DNA of 36,429 bases from an uncultured Collinsella sp. (GTDB lineage Bacteria; Actinomycetota; Coriobacteriia; Coriobacteriales; Coriobacteriaceae): contig UQMM01000023.1 of assembly GCA_900542165.1 (NCBI GenBank), forward strand, positions 1 through 36,429. Direction: 5' to 3'. The stretch's first letter is position 1. The number at the start of each line of letters is the position of its first letter. The notes under the pieces are model-generated. The model ran no database searches. It saw only the letters and a program-made list of their open reading frames with translations, and was not told the DNA's origin. The translations under genes and the position numbers were made by a program. This document shows, piece after piece, positions 16,622 to 25,405 of the stretch.

Positions 16622-17454
16622 GAAAGATCGTATCGGTCCTGAGCGCCGCTGTGCTTACGCTTACGCTGTGCGCCTGTTCTTCGGGATCTTCTACCTCTTC
16701 CATTACCGTGGCCGGCTCCACGACCTGCCTTCCTATCGCCGAGATTGCGGCCGAGGGCTTTAAGGAGGAGACCGGCATCGACGTGCTCGTTTCCGGTTTG
16801 GGTTCTTCCGCTGGGATCGAGGCCGTCAGCGCCGGCACGGCCGATATCGCCAGCTCCTCCCGTGGACTCAATGCCGACGAACAGGATCTGGGCCTGACTC
16901 CCATCGTCATTGCCCACGACGGTATTGCGGTCATCGTGAACGACGACAACCCCGTCGATAACCTCTCGACCGAGCAGCTCCGCGATATCTACGCCGGCAA
17001 GATTACCAATTGGAAAGAGGTCGGTGGCGAGGACCTGAGGATTCAGGTCATCAACCGAGACGAGGCGTCCGGTACGCGCGAGGCCTTCCGTACCATCGTG
17101 ATGGATGGCACGCCGTTCGATCGCCGCTCGGCTGTTCTTTCGGGTACGGGCCAGGTGCGCGACGTGGTATCTCGTTCGCGTGGGGCCATCGGCTACATTT
17201 CGCTGGGCTTCGTCGATAGCCTCAACGCCAAGACCTCGGTCAAGGCCGCCTCGGTCAATCATGTTGAGGCGTCCGAGAAGACGGTCGCGAGTGGCGGCTA
17301 TCCCATCTCGCGCGACCTTTACTTCTTTGTGAAGGGTGTGCCTTCGCAGCAGGCGCAGGATTACATCGACTATGTGACGTCCGAAAAGATGGACAAGCAG
17401 ATTCGCGAGGCGGGCTTTATTCCCGTCACCAACGACGAGAAGGGGAGTGAGTAG
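16618..17454 (+). CDS. pstS: Phosphate ABC transporter substrate-binding lipoprotein PstS
   Basis: 278 aa phosphate-binding lipoprotein. The N-terminus is a lipoprotein signal (basic MRK, a hydrophobic stretch, and lipobox LCAC with acceptor Cys20) followed by a Ser/Thr-rich linker. Phosphate-site motifs are VAGSTTCLPIAE (about 31-42), a SRGLNADE region, and the classic NRDEASGTREAF near 142. The ATG overlaps the pgeF stop (ATGA), an unusual translational link to a division-cluster gene. pstC, pstA, pstB and phoU follow in order. Confidence 0.94.
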   Translation: MRKIVSVLSAAVLTLTLCACSSGSSTSSITVAGSTTCLPIAEIAAEGFKEETGIDVLVSGLGSSAGIEAVSAGTADIASSSRGLNADEQDLGLTPIVIAHDGIAVIVNDDNPVDNLSTEQLRDIYAGKITNWKEVGGEDLRIQVINRDEASGTREAFRTIVMDGTPFDRRSAVLSGTGQVRDVVSRSRGAIGYISLGFVDSLNAKTSVKAASVNHVEASEKTVASGGYPISRDLYFFVKGVPSQQAQDYIDYVTSEKMDKQIREAGFIPVTNDEKGSE

Positions 17455-17455
17455 C

Positions 17456-18382
17456 ATGGAAGCACAGGAAAACTCCCAGACTGAGCAGAATGTTCAGACG
17501 CCCAAGAAGCGCGAGCTGGCGCTCGTATCGCGCAGTACCTATATCAAGGAGAAGGCGCTGCAGTGGATCTTCTTTGCCTGCGCGTTCTTGGCGGTCGTTA
17601 CCGTCATCCTGATTTTTGTCTTTACCACGTACTCGGCGCTGCCCGTCTTTACTGACATCGGTCTGGCTGACTTCTTTAGCTTTACGTGGGCGCCTTCCGA
17701 GGGCCACTACGGCATCTTGTCGCTGCTTGCTGGCTCGGGTCTGGTGACCGTCGGTGCGCTCGCCATGGGCGTGCCGCTGGGCGTGGGTACGGCCGTTTAC
17801 CTGGTCGAGATTGCCAGCAAGCGCGTGCGCAAGCTCATCAGCCCCGCCGTTGACCTGCTGGCGGGCATACCCTCCATCATCTACGGCTTCTTTGGCATGA
17901 TCATCATCCGCCCGTTTATCGCACAACTGACCGGCGGCCTTGGTTTTGGTGCGCTGACGGCGTGGTTTGTGCTCGCCATCATGATCGTCCCTACCATCAC
18001 CACGCTCACCATCGATGCTCTCAATTCCATTCCCATGGGCATTCGCGAGGCATCGTATGCCATGGGCGCCACAAAGTGGCAGACCATCTATAAGGTCGTG
18101 CTACCTGCCGCGAAGCTGGGTATCGTTGATGCCATCGTGCTGGGTATGGGCCGTGCCATCGGCGAGACCATGGCCGTGCTCATGGTCGTAGGTAACGCCC
18201 CGGTTATTCCCGACAGCATTGCGAGCCCCATCTCGACGCTCACGAGCCAGATTGCGCTCGACATGAGCTATTCCTCGGGTCTACACCGCTCGGCGCTGTT
18301 CGGCATGGGTGTGGTCCTGTTTATCATCTCCGCCACGCTGGTGGGTATCGTTCGTCTGATTTCCAAGAGGAAGAGGGGGTAG
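17456..18382 (+). CDS. pstC: Phosphate ABC transporter permease PstC
   Basis: 308 aa membrane permease with six predicted membrane segments. The cytoplasmic head of about 35 residues is hydrophilic. The inner-membrane permease domain holds the ABC-coupling EAA-type loop REASYAMGATKWQTIYKVVLPAA near residue 200. PSIIYGFFGMIIIRP is typical of PstC. ATG 17456, 8 bp after GGGGAG, is preferred to the in-frame GTG 17447. It immediately follows pstS and lies 3 bp before pstA. Confidence 0.93.
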   Translation: MEAQENSQTEQNVQTPKKRELALVSRSTYIKEKALQWIFFACAFLAVVTVILIFVFTTYSALPVFTDIGLADFFSFTWAPSEGHYGILSLLAGSGLVTVGALAMGVPLGVGTAVYLVEIASKRVRKLISPAVDLLAGIPSIIYGFFGMIIIRPFIAQLTGGLGFGALTAWFVLAIMIVPTITTLTIDALNSIPMGIREASYAMGATKWQTIYKVVLPAAKLGIVDAIVLGMGRAIGETMAVLMVVGNAPVIPDSIASPISTLTSQIALDMSYSSGLHRSALFGMGVVLFIISATLVGIVRLISKRKRG

Positions 18383-18385
18383 GCT

Positions 18386-19291
18386 ATGTCCGATTCCGTT
18401 GACACGACGGTCGATACGACCTCGTCGCGCGAGCGCATCAAGCGTGCCCTTTCCCACGGCAAGAAGGGCCGCATCAACAAGGACCTGTCCAACAAGATCA
18501 TGCTTGGCGTGTTTCGTGCCGCTGCCTACATCACCACGCTGGTGCTGGTCGCTATCATCGCCTACGTGGTCATCAACGGCCTGCCACACATCTCGCTCGA
18601 CTTTATCTTCGGTTGGCCCCAGGGCGTCAACGCCGAGGGCGGAATTTGGCCCACGATCGTCTCGACCGTCTACGTGACGGCGCTCGCCATGCTTATCTGC
18701 ACGCCGATCGCTGTGCTGGCAGCCGTCTATCTGGCCGAGTACGCCAAGCAGGGCAAGGTCGTCGAGCTCATTCGCTACGCTGCTGACGCTTTGGCCTCGG
18801 TGCCCTCCATCGTTATGGGCCTGTTTGGCTACGCCTTGTTTGTCGAGGCTATGGGCCTGGGCCTTTCGATGGTCTCGGCCGCTCTGGCGCTCGCGCTCTT
18901 GATGCTTCCCATCGTCATGCGCACCACCGAAGAAGCCATTCGCGCCGTTCCGCGCTATATCCGTTGGGGCGCGTACGGCCTGGGCGCTACCAAGTGGCAG
19001 GTCGTCTCCAAGATCGTGCTTCCTTCGGCCTTTGGCCGCATTGCCACGGGCATCGTCCTTGCCATCGGCCGTGCCATCGGCGAGACCGCCGTGGTGCTCT
19101 ACACCATGGGCCAGGCCATCAATCTACCTATCTCGCCGCTCGATTCCGGCCGCCCCATGACCGTTCACCTGTACCTGCTTGCCAACGACGGCATCAACAT
19201 GAACGCAGCCTACGGCACCGCGCTCTTGCTGATGGTGATCATTTTGGCCTTCAACCTGTTTGCGCGCTTCCTGTCGCGCAAGCGCCGCTAG
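18386..19291 (+). CDS. pstA: Phosphate ABC transporter permease PstA
   Basis: 301 aa second permease subunit, with six membrane segments and a hydrophilic N-terminus of about 35 residues. The PstA-type GGIWPTIVST, VPSIVMGLFGYALFV and the coupling loop IRWGAYGLGATKWQVVSKIVLPSA (about 190-213) are visible. It forms the channel with PstC and pairs with the PstB ATPase. Start ATG 18386 lies 3 bp after the pstC stop; GAGGAAGAGGGGG upstream gives a ribosome site. Confidence 0.93.
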   Translation: MSDSVDTTVDTTSSRERIKRALSHGKKGRINKDLSNKIMLGVFRAAAYITTLVLVAIIAYVVINGLPHISLDFIFGWPQGVNAEGGIWPTIVSTVYVTALAMLICTPIAVLAAVYLAEYAKQGKVVELIRYAADALASVPSIVMGLFGYALFVEAMGLGLSMVSAALALALLMLPIVMRTTEEAIRAVPRYIRWGAYGLGATKWQVVSKIVLPSAFGRIATGIVLAIGRAIGETAVVLYTMGQAINLPISPLDSGRPMTVHLYLLANDGINMNAAYGTALLLMVIILAFNLFARFLSRKRR

Positions 19292-19303
19292 TTAAGGAGT
19301 CCC

Positions 19304-20107
<804 letters not shown>

Positions 20108-20199
20108 TCGGTGCGACTAGTCCCAAGCTGATCGGACCTGGTCCGGTGTGTATTCACTGTGCGGGCGGCATGACCGCACCCAACTGATTGGAGTGAACC

Positions 20200-21057
20200 A
20201 TGCGCAAACTGTTTTCCCGTCAGCTCATCGAGGCCCGTCACGAGATGCTGAGCATCTACGAGGCCGTCGATCTGGCCCTCCACGATGCCGTGAAGGCCTA
20301 TGTGACCGACGACCGCAAGCTCGCCACCAAGACCAAGAAGCGCACGCTTTCGGTTGACGCACGCTGCGCCAACCTGGAGGCCGTCTGCTACAACCTGATT
20401 GCCACGCAGTCACCGGTCGCCTCCGACTTCCGCTTGCTGCAGACGATCATCTACGTCGACTTTAACCTGCAGCGCATGACCGATAAGGTTCGCCAGATTT
20501 GCCGCGCCACGCGTCATATGATCAAGGCCGACATCTCGCTGCCCAAGGAGCTTGTCGGCACGGTCGAGGCCGAGGCTGAGGCCGTCTACCAGGTGCTGGG
20601 CTCTTCGCTTTCCGCGCTCGTCACCAACGACATGTCCATCATCTGCAACTTGGCCGTCGAGGACGAGCCAGTGCACGCCGCCTACGAGAAGTTCTTCCGC
20701 ACCTTCAACCGTATGGATACGGGCGACTTTATGGACGACGACAGCAACTATGACGACCTGCGCCGCGCCATCATGGTTTCGCGCTACCTCGATCGCATCG
20801 CTTCGATTTCCATCGATGCCGCCTGCCGTCTGACCTTCCTGTTGACTGGTCAGCGCATGAATGCCGGTGATATCGCCCGTACAGACGAGGATGAGCTCGA
20901 GAGCATGCGCGTGCCTTCGGGCGAGGGTGTCATCATGAGGCCCGCCGTCGACGCTCACTACGTTGCCAAGGTGCCCGCTAACGAGGTCAGCGAGGGTCTT
21001 CGCTACCTGCTCGATCATCTTGAGGACGAGGACGATGGCGAGGACGACGAGGAGTAA
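20200..21057 (+). CDS. phoU: Phosphate signalling complex protein PhoU
   Basis: 285 aa PhoU, a two-repeat three-helix-bundle protein that couples Pst transport to phosphate sensing and binds metal clusters. The first PhoU repeat runs about 15-105 and the second about 115-225. A C-terminal extension of about 60 residues follows, ending in a very acidic Glu/Asp run, longer than the roughly 240 aa E. coli protein. TTGGAGTG precedes ATG 20200. No phoB/phoR two-component genes are visible in the window, so its signalling partner lies elsewhere. Confidence 0.92.
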   Translation: MRKLFSRQLIEARHEMLSIYEAVDLALHDAVKAYVTDDRKLATKTKKRTLSVDARCANLEAVCYNLIATQSPVASDFRLLQTIIYVDFNLQRMTDKVRQICRATRHMIKADISLPKELVGTVEAEAEAVYQVLGSSLSALVTNDMSIICNLAVEDEPVHAAYEKFFRTFNRMDTGDFMDDDSNYDDLRRAIMVSRYLDRIASISIDAACRLTFLLTGQRMNAGDIARTDEDELESMRVPSGEGVIMRPAVDAHYVAKVPANEVSEGLRYLLDHLEDEDDGEDDEE

Positions 21058-21094
21058 GTAATTCCGTTCGTCGAAAGATTGTAAATACCTAAGT

Positions 21095-21130
21095 GAGCGC
21101 GGCCTTGCACATGCGGGGCCGCGCTCTTGC
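21095..21130 (+). terminator. Terminator-like hairpin after phoU
   Basis: A perfect 10-bp GC-rich stem, GAGCGCGGCC (21095-21104) with GGCCGCGCTC (21117-21126), encloses a 12-nt loop. It is followed only by TTGCGTT, so the U-tract is weak. It separates the pst-phoU unit from yggS. Confidence 0.55.
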
Positions 21131-21176
21131 GTTAGCATGGGACTACTTGTTTGGCTGTCAGCGGAGGCGATTGGCA

Positions 21177-21914
21177 ATGGATAACTATTTGGACTTGATG
21201 CGCGCTCGCCGCGAGCAGATTCTGGAACGTTTTTATGCGGCGCTCGATCGCGCAGGCCGTCCCCACGACGCCGCGCGCCTCATTGCCGTGTCCAAGACCG
21301 TTGGTGTCGATGAGACCGTTGCCGCCATCCAGGCGGGGTATCGCCATTTTGCCGAGAATCGCCCGCAGGAGCTGGTTCGCAAGCTCACAGGTTTGGCGGA
21401 GCATCCGGAGCTGCCCGAGGTGCGCTTCGATATGATCGGCAACCTGCAGACCAATAAGATCAATGCGGTGCTGGGCTCAGCCGAGCTGATCCACTCGGTG
21501 GGTTCGCTGCATCTGGCGCAGGCGATCTCGAGCCGTGCTGTCCGCAAGATTGAGGCAGGCGAGCTCGCCGGCCCCCAGCGTGTGCTCATTGAGGTCAATG
21601 TGAGTGGTGAGGAGTCGAAGGGAGGCTTTTCGCCCGATGAGATTCGCGTCGCCGTGGGTGAGCTTGCGGAACTTGAGGGAATTTGCGTACAGGGGCTTAT
21701 GACTATGGCGCCCCGGGGGAATAAGGATGTGGCACGCCGCACCTTTGCGGGGCTTCGTGAGCTGAGGGATGAGCTGGAGGCGGCGCATCCCGATTTGAAC
21801 CTGCCTGAGCTTTCCTGCGGCATGAGCGAGGACTTTGAGCCTGCCCTTGAGGAGGGCTCTACGCTCGTTCGCCTGGGCAGGGTAGTATTTAGCCCGGAGT
21901 TTGCAGTAAAATAA
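21177..21914 (+). CDS. yggS: PLP homeostasis protein YggS/YlmE (PROSC family)
   Basis: 245 aa alanine-racemase-fold protein that binds pyridoxal phosphate and buffers PLP and amino acid pools. The PLP Lys is K40 in LIAVSKTVG. FAENRPQELVRK (normally GENYVQE in many homologues), HSVGSLHLA, IEVNVSGEESKGGF, GLMTMAP and LSCGMSEDFEPALEEGSTLVRLGR are present. ATG 21177, with GCGGAGG upstream, is chosen over an upstream in-frame codon. It is the ylmE member of the cluster and leads to sepF after 60 bp. Confidence 0.92.
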   Translation: MDNYLDLMRARREQILERFYAALDRAGRPHDAARLIAVSKTVGVDETVAAIQAGYRHFAENRPQELVRKLTGLAEHPELPEVRFDMIGNLQTNKINAVLGSAELIHSVGSLHLAQAISSRAVRKIEAGELAGPQRVLIEVNVSGEESKGGFSPDEIRVAVGELAELEGICVQGLMTMAPRGNKDVARRTFAGLRELRDELEAAHPDLNLPELSCGMSEDFEPALEEGSTLVRLGRVVFSPEFAVK

Positions 21915-21974
21915 GGCTCTGAAGTGCGCACTGATTATCGGGGCGCCTGCACTAAACCGCGAGAGGACACAACC

Positions 21975-22697
21975 ATGGGCTTCCTTGACGAGATTAAAAA
22001 TAAGATGCACCTGGGCGGCCAGCAGGGTTACGACCAGGGTTATGGCCAGGACGACGACTACGGCTACGATGACGGCTATGACGATAGTTATCAGGGCAAC
22101 GGCTACAGCGGTGCTTCGGGCGAGGGCTTCTACACCCAAGACGAGCCGAGCAACGGCCTGCTTGGTCAGACGCGCCGCGGTGAAGCTGAGTCGGTTGCCG
22201 TGTATACGCGCTCCGGTCAGCTGGTCGGCGATGACTCCCGCCATGCTACGACGTATAACCCGCCTTCGCGCTCGCAGGACAGTGTTGCGAGCGGTTATCG
22301 TCCTGGTGCCTATGACACGCCGTCGAGCTACGCCGAGAACACCCGCGCCCGTGCCGTCGCTGCGCCCGCGCCTGCACCGAGCGATGCCTCGGCCTATGCG
22401 AGCAATATCATCAACGCCACACCGCAGCTGCCGGCCTATGTCCTGCGCCCCGAGAGCTATGACGACGTGGAGACCGTGGTGCGCCGCGTTCGCACCAAGC
22501 AGCCTGTCGCACTGATTTTTGTGGGCGTACGCACCGAAGTTGCCAAGCGCGTCTTGGACTTCTCTTACGGCTTTGCCTGCGGTCTGGGTGCCACGGTCAA
22601 GGAGGTGGGCGACCGCGTGTTCATGGTGCTGCCCGCCGGTTGCGAGGTCAAAGATTCCGATCTCAAGAAGCTTCGTGCCGACGGCTACCTTAAGTAA
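21975..22697 (+). CDS. sepF: Cell division protein SepF
   Basis: 240 aa SepF. An N-terminal amphipathic membrane-binding helix (MGFLDEIKNKMHL) leads to a long flexible linker rich in Gly, Tyr, Asp and Gln (about 15-45), and then mixed low complexity to about 150. The C-terminal DUF552 core (about 155-238) has YVLRPESYDDVETVVRRVRTK and DFSYGFACGLGATVKEVGDRVFMVLP. SepF polymerises and tethers FtsZ to the membrane, and in Actinobacteria it replaces FtsA in that job. GAGAGGAC precedes ATG 21975. Confidence 0.94.
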   Translation: MGFLDEIKNKMHLGGQQGYDQGYGQDDDYGYDDGYDDSYQGNGYSGASGEGFYTQDEPSNGLLGQTRRGEAESVAVYTRSGQLVGDDSRHATTYNPPSRSQDSVASGYRPGAYDTPSSYAENTRARAVAAPAPAPSDASAYASNIINATPQLPAYVLRPESYDDVETVVRRVRTKQPVALIFVGVRTEVAKRVLDFSYGFACGLGATVKEVGDRVFMVLPAGCEVKDSDLKKLRADGYLK

Positions 22698-22718
22698 AGA
22701 CAAGACGAGGAGATTCCC

Positions 22719-23000
22719 ATCAACATCTACACTATCGTCCAGCTGGTCAACACGCTGTTCAACTTCTATTCCACGCTTATTGTCGTCTACTGCTTTATGA
22801 CGTGGATTCCCATGAAGCAGGGTGGTTTGCTTCAGGATATTGCCGCGGTGCTTGATAGCGTGTGCGGTCCGTGGCTTAACCTGTTCCGTCGTTTCATCCC
22901 GCCGATGGGCGGTATCGATTTTTCGCCGGTCGTTGCGATTATTGCGTTGCAGTTGGTGCAGAGGCTGGTTCTGCAGCTTCTTATAGGTATACTCGTGTAG
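22719..23000 (+). CDS. yggT: YggT/YlmG family membrane protein with a non-canonical start
   Basis: About 93 aa, with two YggT-type membrane halves: the first around IVQLVNTLFNFYSTLIVVYCFMTW and the second ending LQLVQRLVLQLLIGILV. RRFIPPMGGIDFSPVVAIIAL is the family signature. The gene has no ATG, GTG, TTG or CTG before the first membrane helix: between the sepF stop (22695-22697, same frame) and the helix the only plausible starts are ATT 22713 and ATC 22719. ATC 22719 has GAGGAG 6 bp upstream and would read (M)NIYTIVQLV. The first ATG, 22797, would delete the first helix. Family role: membrane protein linked to division and osmotic tolerance. Confidence 0.8.
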   Translation: MNIYTIVQLVNTLFNFYSTLIVVYCFMTWIPMKQGGLLQDIAAVLDSVCGPWLNLFRRFIPPMGGIDFSPVVAIIALQLVQRLVLQLLIGILV

Positions 23001-23061
23001 AACTGACTTAGTAACTTACGTCGGGCGTGTAGCGCCGAGGCGATGAAAAAGGAGACTTGTT

Positions 23062-23736
23062 ATGGCTATTACCCCTGCAGACATCCAGGCTCAGACTTTC
23101 TCTGAGGCCAAGCGTGGCTACGATCCTGCTGAGGTCGACGTCTTCTTGGAGACGCTGTCCTCTGAGGTTGACGCTATGCTCGCTAAGATCGTCGACCTTA
23201 AGGGCCGTCTGACTGCTACCGAGCAGCAGCTTGCCGATGCGCAGGCTCAGCTTGCCCAGGCTCAGGATGCCCCCGCCCAGGCCGTTCCTGCCGCCCCCGT
23301 GGCTGCTCCCGCCCCTGACTTCTCCGCTCAGGAGCGCCAGATTTCCGCTGCCCTGATCGCTGCCCAGCAGACCGCTGAGACCATCGTCAACGATGCCAAC
23401 GAGAACGCTGAGCGTATCCGCAACGAGGCTGACGCCAAGGCCCGCGAGGTTATCCGCCAGGCTCTGACCGAGAAGCAGGCCGAGCTCGAGGAGATCGATC
23501 GTCTGAAGGCTTCCCGTGAGGAGTTCAAGGCCGAGTACCTCAAGCTCATCCAGCACTTTATGGACGATGCCCAGAACTCCTTCCCGGCCGACCTCATGGC
23601 CTCCACGCCGGTCGGTTCTGCCGCTTCTCCTGCGGTGACTGTTCCCGCCGAGCCGCTGCCCGTCGCTGACCCGGTTGTCCCTGTGGCCGATCCCTTCGCC
23701 CCGATTGACAACTTTGCCGCTGACGACCTGGACTAA
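23062..23736 (+). CDS. divIVA: DivIVA/Wag31-type cell division and polarity protein
   Basis: 224 aa coiled-coil protein. The N-terminal DivIVA domain opens ITPADIQAQTFSEAKRGYDPAEVDVFLE, the part that binds curved membrane. A first coiled coil (about 30-70), an Ala/Pro/Gln-rich break (about 70-95), a second coiled coil (about 95-165) and an Ala/Pro/Val-rich tail follow. AAAAAGGAG precedes ATG 23062. A TATACT -10-like element at 22988-22993, at the end of yggT, may give it its own promoter. It recruits growth or division proteins to poles and septa. Confidence 0.92.
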   Translation: MAITPADIQAQTFSEAKRGYDPAEVDVFLETLSSEVDAMLAKIVDLKGRLTATEQQLADAQAQLAQAQDAPAQAVPAAPVAAPAPDFSAQERQISAALIAAQQTAETIVNDANENAERIRNEADAKAREVIRQALTEKQAELEEIDRLKASREEFKAEYLKLIQHFMDDAQNSFPADLMASTPVGSAASPAVTVPAEPLPVADPVVPVADPFAPIDNFAADDLD

Positions 23737-23765
23737 CATTCGGCCTACAATTTAGTGCCTAGAAA

Positions 23766-23792
23766 GGACCCGCAGCTTGCGGGTCCTTTTTT
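23766..23792 (+). terminator. Intrinsic terminator after divIVA
   Basis: GGACCCGCA (23766-23774) pairs with TGCGGGTCC (23778-23786) around a GCT loop, followed by six T at 23787-23792. It ends the sepF-yggT-divIVA unit. Confidence 0.93.
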
Positions 23793-23817
23793 ATGACTGT
23801 ACCGGGGCGCGCAACAT

Positions 23818-23855
23818 AAAAAACCGAGCCCTGCACATAGTGGCGCGGAGCTCGG
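23818..23855 (-). terminator. Intrinsic terminator for the nitroreductase gene
   Basis: Read on the - strand, CCGAGCTC (23855-23848) pairs with GGGCTCGG (23831-23824), with one G-U pair, and is followed by six T (23823-23818). It lies about 50 bp past the stop of the leftward gene. It faces the divIVA terminator, so the two convergent units are insulated. Confidence 0.8.
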
Positions 23856-23903
23856 CGAACAGGTGAGCGGTAAAAGGTAGGTTTTGAGGCATGTCCTAAA
23901 AAT

Positions 23904-24434
23904 CTACTTGAGGAGGAAGTCGGGGAGGGGAATGGTGCGGGCCTCGCGATGCTCGGGATCGGCGATGTGGTCGGCAGGATAGCCACAGACGAGCATGTGA
24001 TAGGGATAGACGCCCTCGGGCAGGTTGAACTGCTCCTGTGCCACCTCAGGCTTAAAATGGCATACCCAGCACGTTCCCAGGCCCTGCTCGGTGGCCTCCA
24101 TCATCATCTGATCGCAGACGATCGAAGTATCGATGGCACTCGAGTTCATCTGATCATACGGGCGCACCCAAGCATCATCGGTAACGCTGCAAATAAGGAA
24201 GACAAGCGGAGCCCCAAAGATAGACCCATCACGAGCAAACCGAGGCTGACAAGCAGCTGCCTTCTCCAGAAGCTCAGGCGTATCCAACACCATCACACGG
24301 GTTGGATGATTATTACAAGCAGAAGGAGCAATCCGCCCAGCCTCAACAATGGCATCCACCACAGCTTGCTCAACAGGACGGTCCTCAAACGAACGACAAG
24401 AATACCGACCACGAGCCAGATCCAAATAACTCAC
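23904..24434 (-). CDS. Nitroreductase family protein (FMN-dependent, small type)
   Basis: 176 aa from GTG 24434, which has TTTGGAGG eight bases before it; the frame is open a further 21 codons upstream, but those residues are not family-like. The opening SYLDLARGRYSCRSFEDRPVE and IVEAGRIAPSACNNHPTRV are typical of the FMN-binding nitroreductase fold, and GLGTCWVCHFKPE with PYHMLVCGYPAD gives the second flavin-contact region. These enzymes reduce nitroaromatics, quinones or flavins using NAD(P)H. The substrate cannot be told from sequence. The gene stands alone on the - strand. Confidence 0.85.
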   Translation of the reverse strand: MSYLDLARGRYSCRSFEDRPVEQAVVDAIVEAGRIAPSACNNHPTRVMVLDTPELLEKAAACQPRFARDGSIFGAPLVFLICSVTDDAWVRPYDQMNSSAIDTSIVCDQMMMEATEQGLGTCWVCHFKPEVAQEQFNLPEGVYPYHMLVCGYPADHIADPEHREARTIPLPDFLLK

Positions 24435-24487
24435 AACCAAGACCTCCAAATTCAACGAATCAATCCAAAGTAAAACAAAGGGTACCC

Positions 24488-24598
24488 AAAGCCCCATCCA
24501 CCCAAACGTTTAAGGCGGTCCCAAAGTTCCCAATCGGGTCCAAAGGCCCCGCCAACAAAAGCCCCATCGCTTTCAAAGTATCAGCCAAAGTTCCCAAT
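24488..24598. repeat. Degenerate duplicated A/C-rich tract
   Basis: Two copies of a pair of short motifs are arranged in tandem. AAAGCCCCATC occurs at 24488-24498 and 24558-24568, and CCAAAGTTCCCAAT at 24521-24534 and 24585-24598. The order is preserved, with offsets of 70 and 64 bp. The surrounding 250 bp upstream of the nitroreductase gene is strongly A/C-rich on the + strand and holds no gene. Read from the gene's side it would be its 5' leader. Function unknown. Confidence 0.5.
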
Positions 24599-24601
24599 GG
24601 T

Positions 24602-24709
24602 GGTACGTAAGGCGAAGGGCCGGCACCTGTTTACTTTCGAACGACTCTGCCATGCAGCCGGAGTGAGAAAGCAAACAGGTGCCGGCCCTTCGCCGCCGGG
24701 ACACGTACC
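24602..24709. repeat. Long intergenic inverted repeat (22-bp perfect arms)
   Basis: The main arms, 24611-24632 and 24673-24694, are perfect 22-bp inverted copies containing GGGCCGGCACCTG. After one mismatch the pairing continues inward with CTTTC/GAAAG. Outside the arms, GGTACGT (24602-24608) pairs with ACGTACC (24703-24709). The whole is a 108-bp near-palindrome just after the 3' end of the DUF47 gene. It has no U-tract on either strand. It resembles a REP/MITE-like element more than a terminator. A core AGGTGCC...CCCTT recurs in the palindrome at 29840-29884. Confidence 0.7.
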
Positions 24710-24714
24710 CCCAA

Positions 24715-25338
24715 TTAACTGTTCTTCATGACAATCGAATCCACAACATCGGCCACATTCTCGCAGCAGTCGGCGCAGTACTCCAGGAAGGCGTACACGT
24801 CACGCCAAGCGATGACCTCGAGCGGATCCTTGCCGTTAACGTGCAGGTTGCGCATGGCGTTGATGTAGAGCTCGTCGGCCTCGGACTCGATCGTGTTGAT
24901 CTGGATGACCAGCTCGCGCAGCGTTTTGGACTTGCGGTAGTTGGGAAGCTCGACCATCAGGTCCTTCATAGCGCGGCAGGCATCGGTTACCTTGTGGGCG
25001 ATCACGATGGCATCGGGATGGATGCTCTGGATGTTGGTGAAGTAGACGCGCTGCACGACGCCCTCAATACGGTCGAGCACGGTGTCGAGCGCGCAGCTCA
25101 TCAGATCCAGATCCTCGCGCTCGAGCGGGGTGATAAAGGCGGTGAGCAGGGCGTCTTCGAGCTCGTGGTGCTTCTTGTCTGCCGCATGCTCAATCGCATG
25201 CATCTTATTGAGCATGTCGTGAATCTGCGCGGGATCGAAGTTCTCAAAAATCTGGGTAAGCAGCTCGGCAGCCTGGACGGCGAGGTCGGCGCAGGCGACG
25301 TAGTTGTCAAAGTAGAACGAATCGGGTTTCTTTGCCAT
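24715..25338 (-). CDS. DUF47 PhoU-like protein, Pit phosphate transporter accessory
   Basis: 207 aa all-helical protein of the DUF47/YkaA family, distantly related to PhoU. Family features are FDNYVACADLAVQAAELL at the N-terminus, MHAIEHAADKKHHELEDALLTAFITPLEREDL (about 46-77), and a C-terminal EYCADCCENVADVVDSIV. The gene lies directly downstream of the Pit-type transporter on the - strand, which is the usual pairing. It is thought to regulate or assist Pit, though the mechanism is not well defined. GAAAGGA precedes its ATG. Confidence 0.9.
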   Translation of the reverse strand: MAKKPDSFYFDNYVACADLAVQAAELLTQIFENFDPAQIHDMLNKMHAIEHAADKKHHELEDALLTAFITPLEREDLDLMSCALDTVLDRIEGVVQRVYFTNIQSIHPDAIVIAHKVTDACRAMKDLMVELPNYRKSKTLRELVIQINTIESEADELYINAMRNLHVNGKDPLEVIAWRDVYAFLEYCADCCENVADVVDSIVMKNS

Positions 25339-25405
25339 GGGTGGGTCCTTTCGAGGCGAAGACGGGTGGGCGAAGTGTTGCGGTCCGGATGGACGCTCGG
25401 TTTGA

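Noticed and set aside
22695..23000. SepF-YggT fusion by stop-codon read-through
   Set aside because: The frames match, but GAGGAG is well placed for a separate start at ATC 22719 and both proteins have the usual lengths on their own, so separate genes are simpler.
24435..24497. N-terminal extension of the nitroreductase gene
   Set aside because: The open frame extends 21 codons upstream, but those residues are not family-like and GTG 24434 has a good ribosome site.
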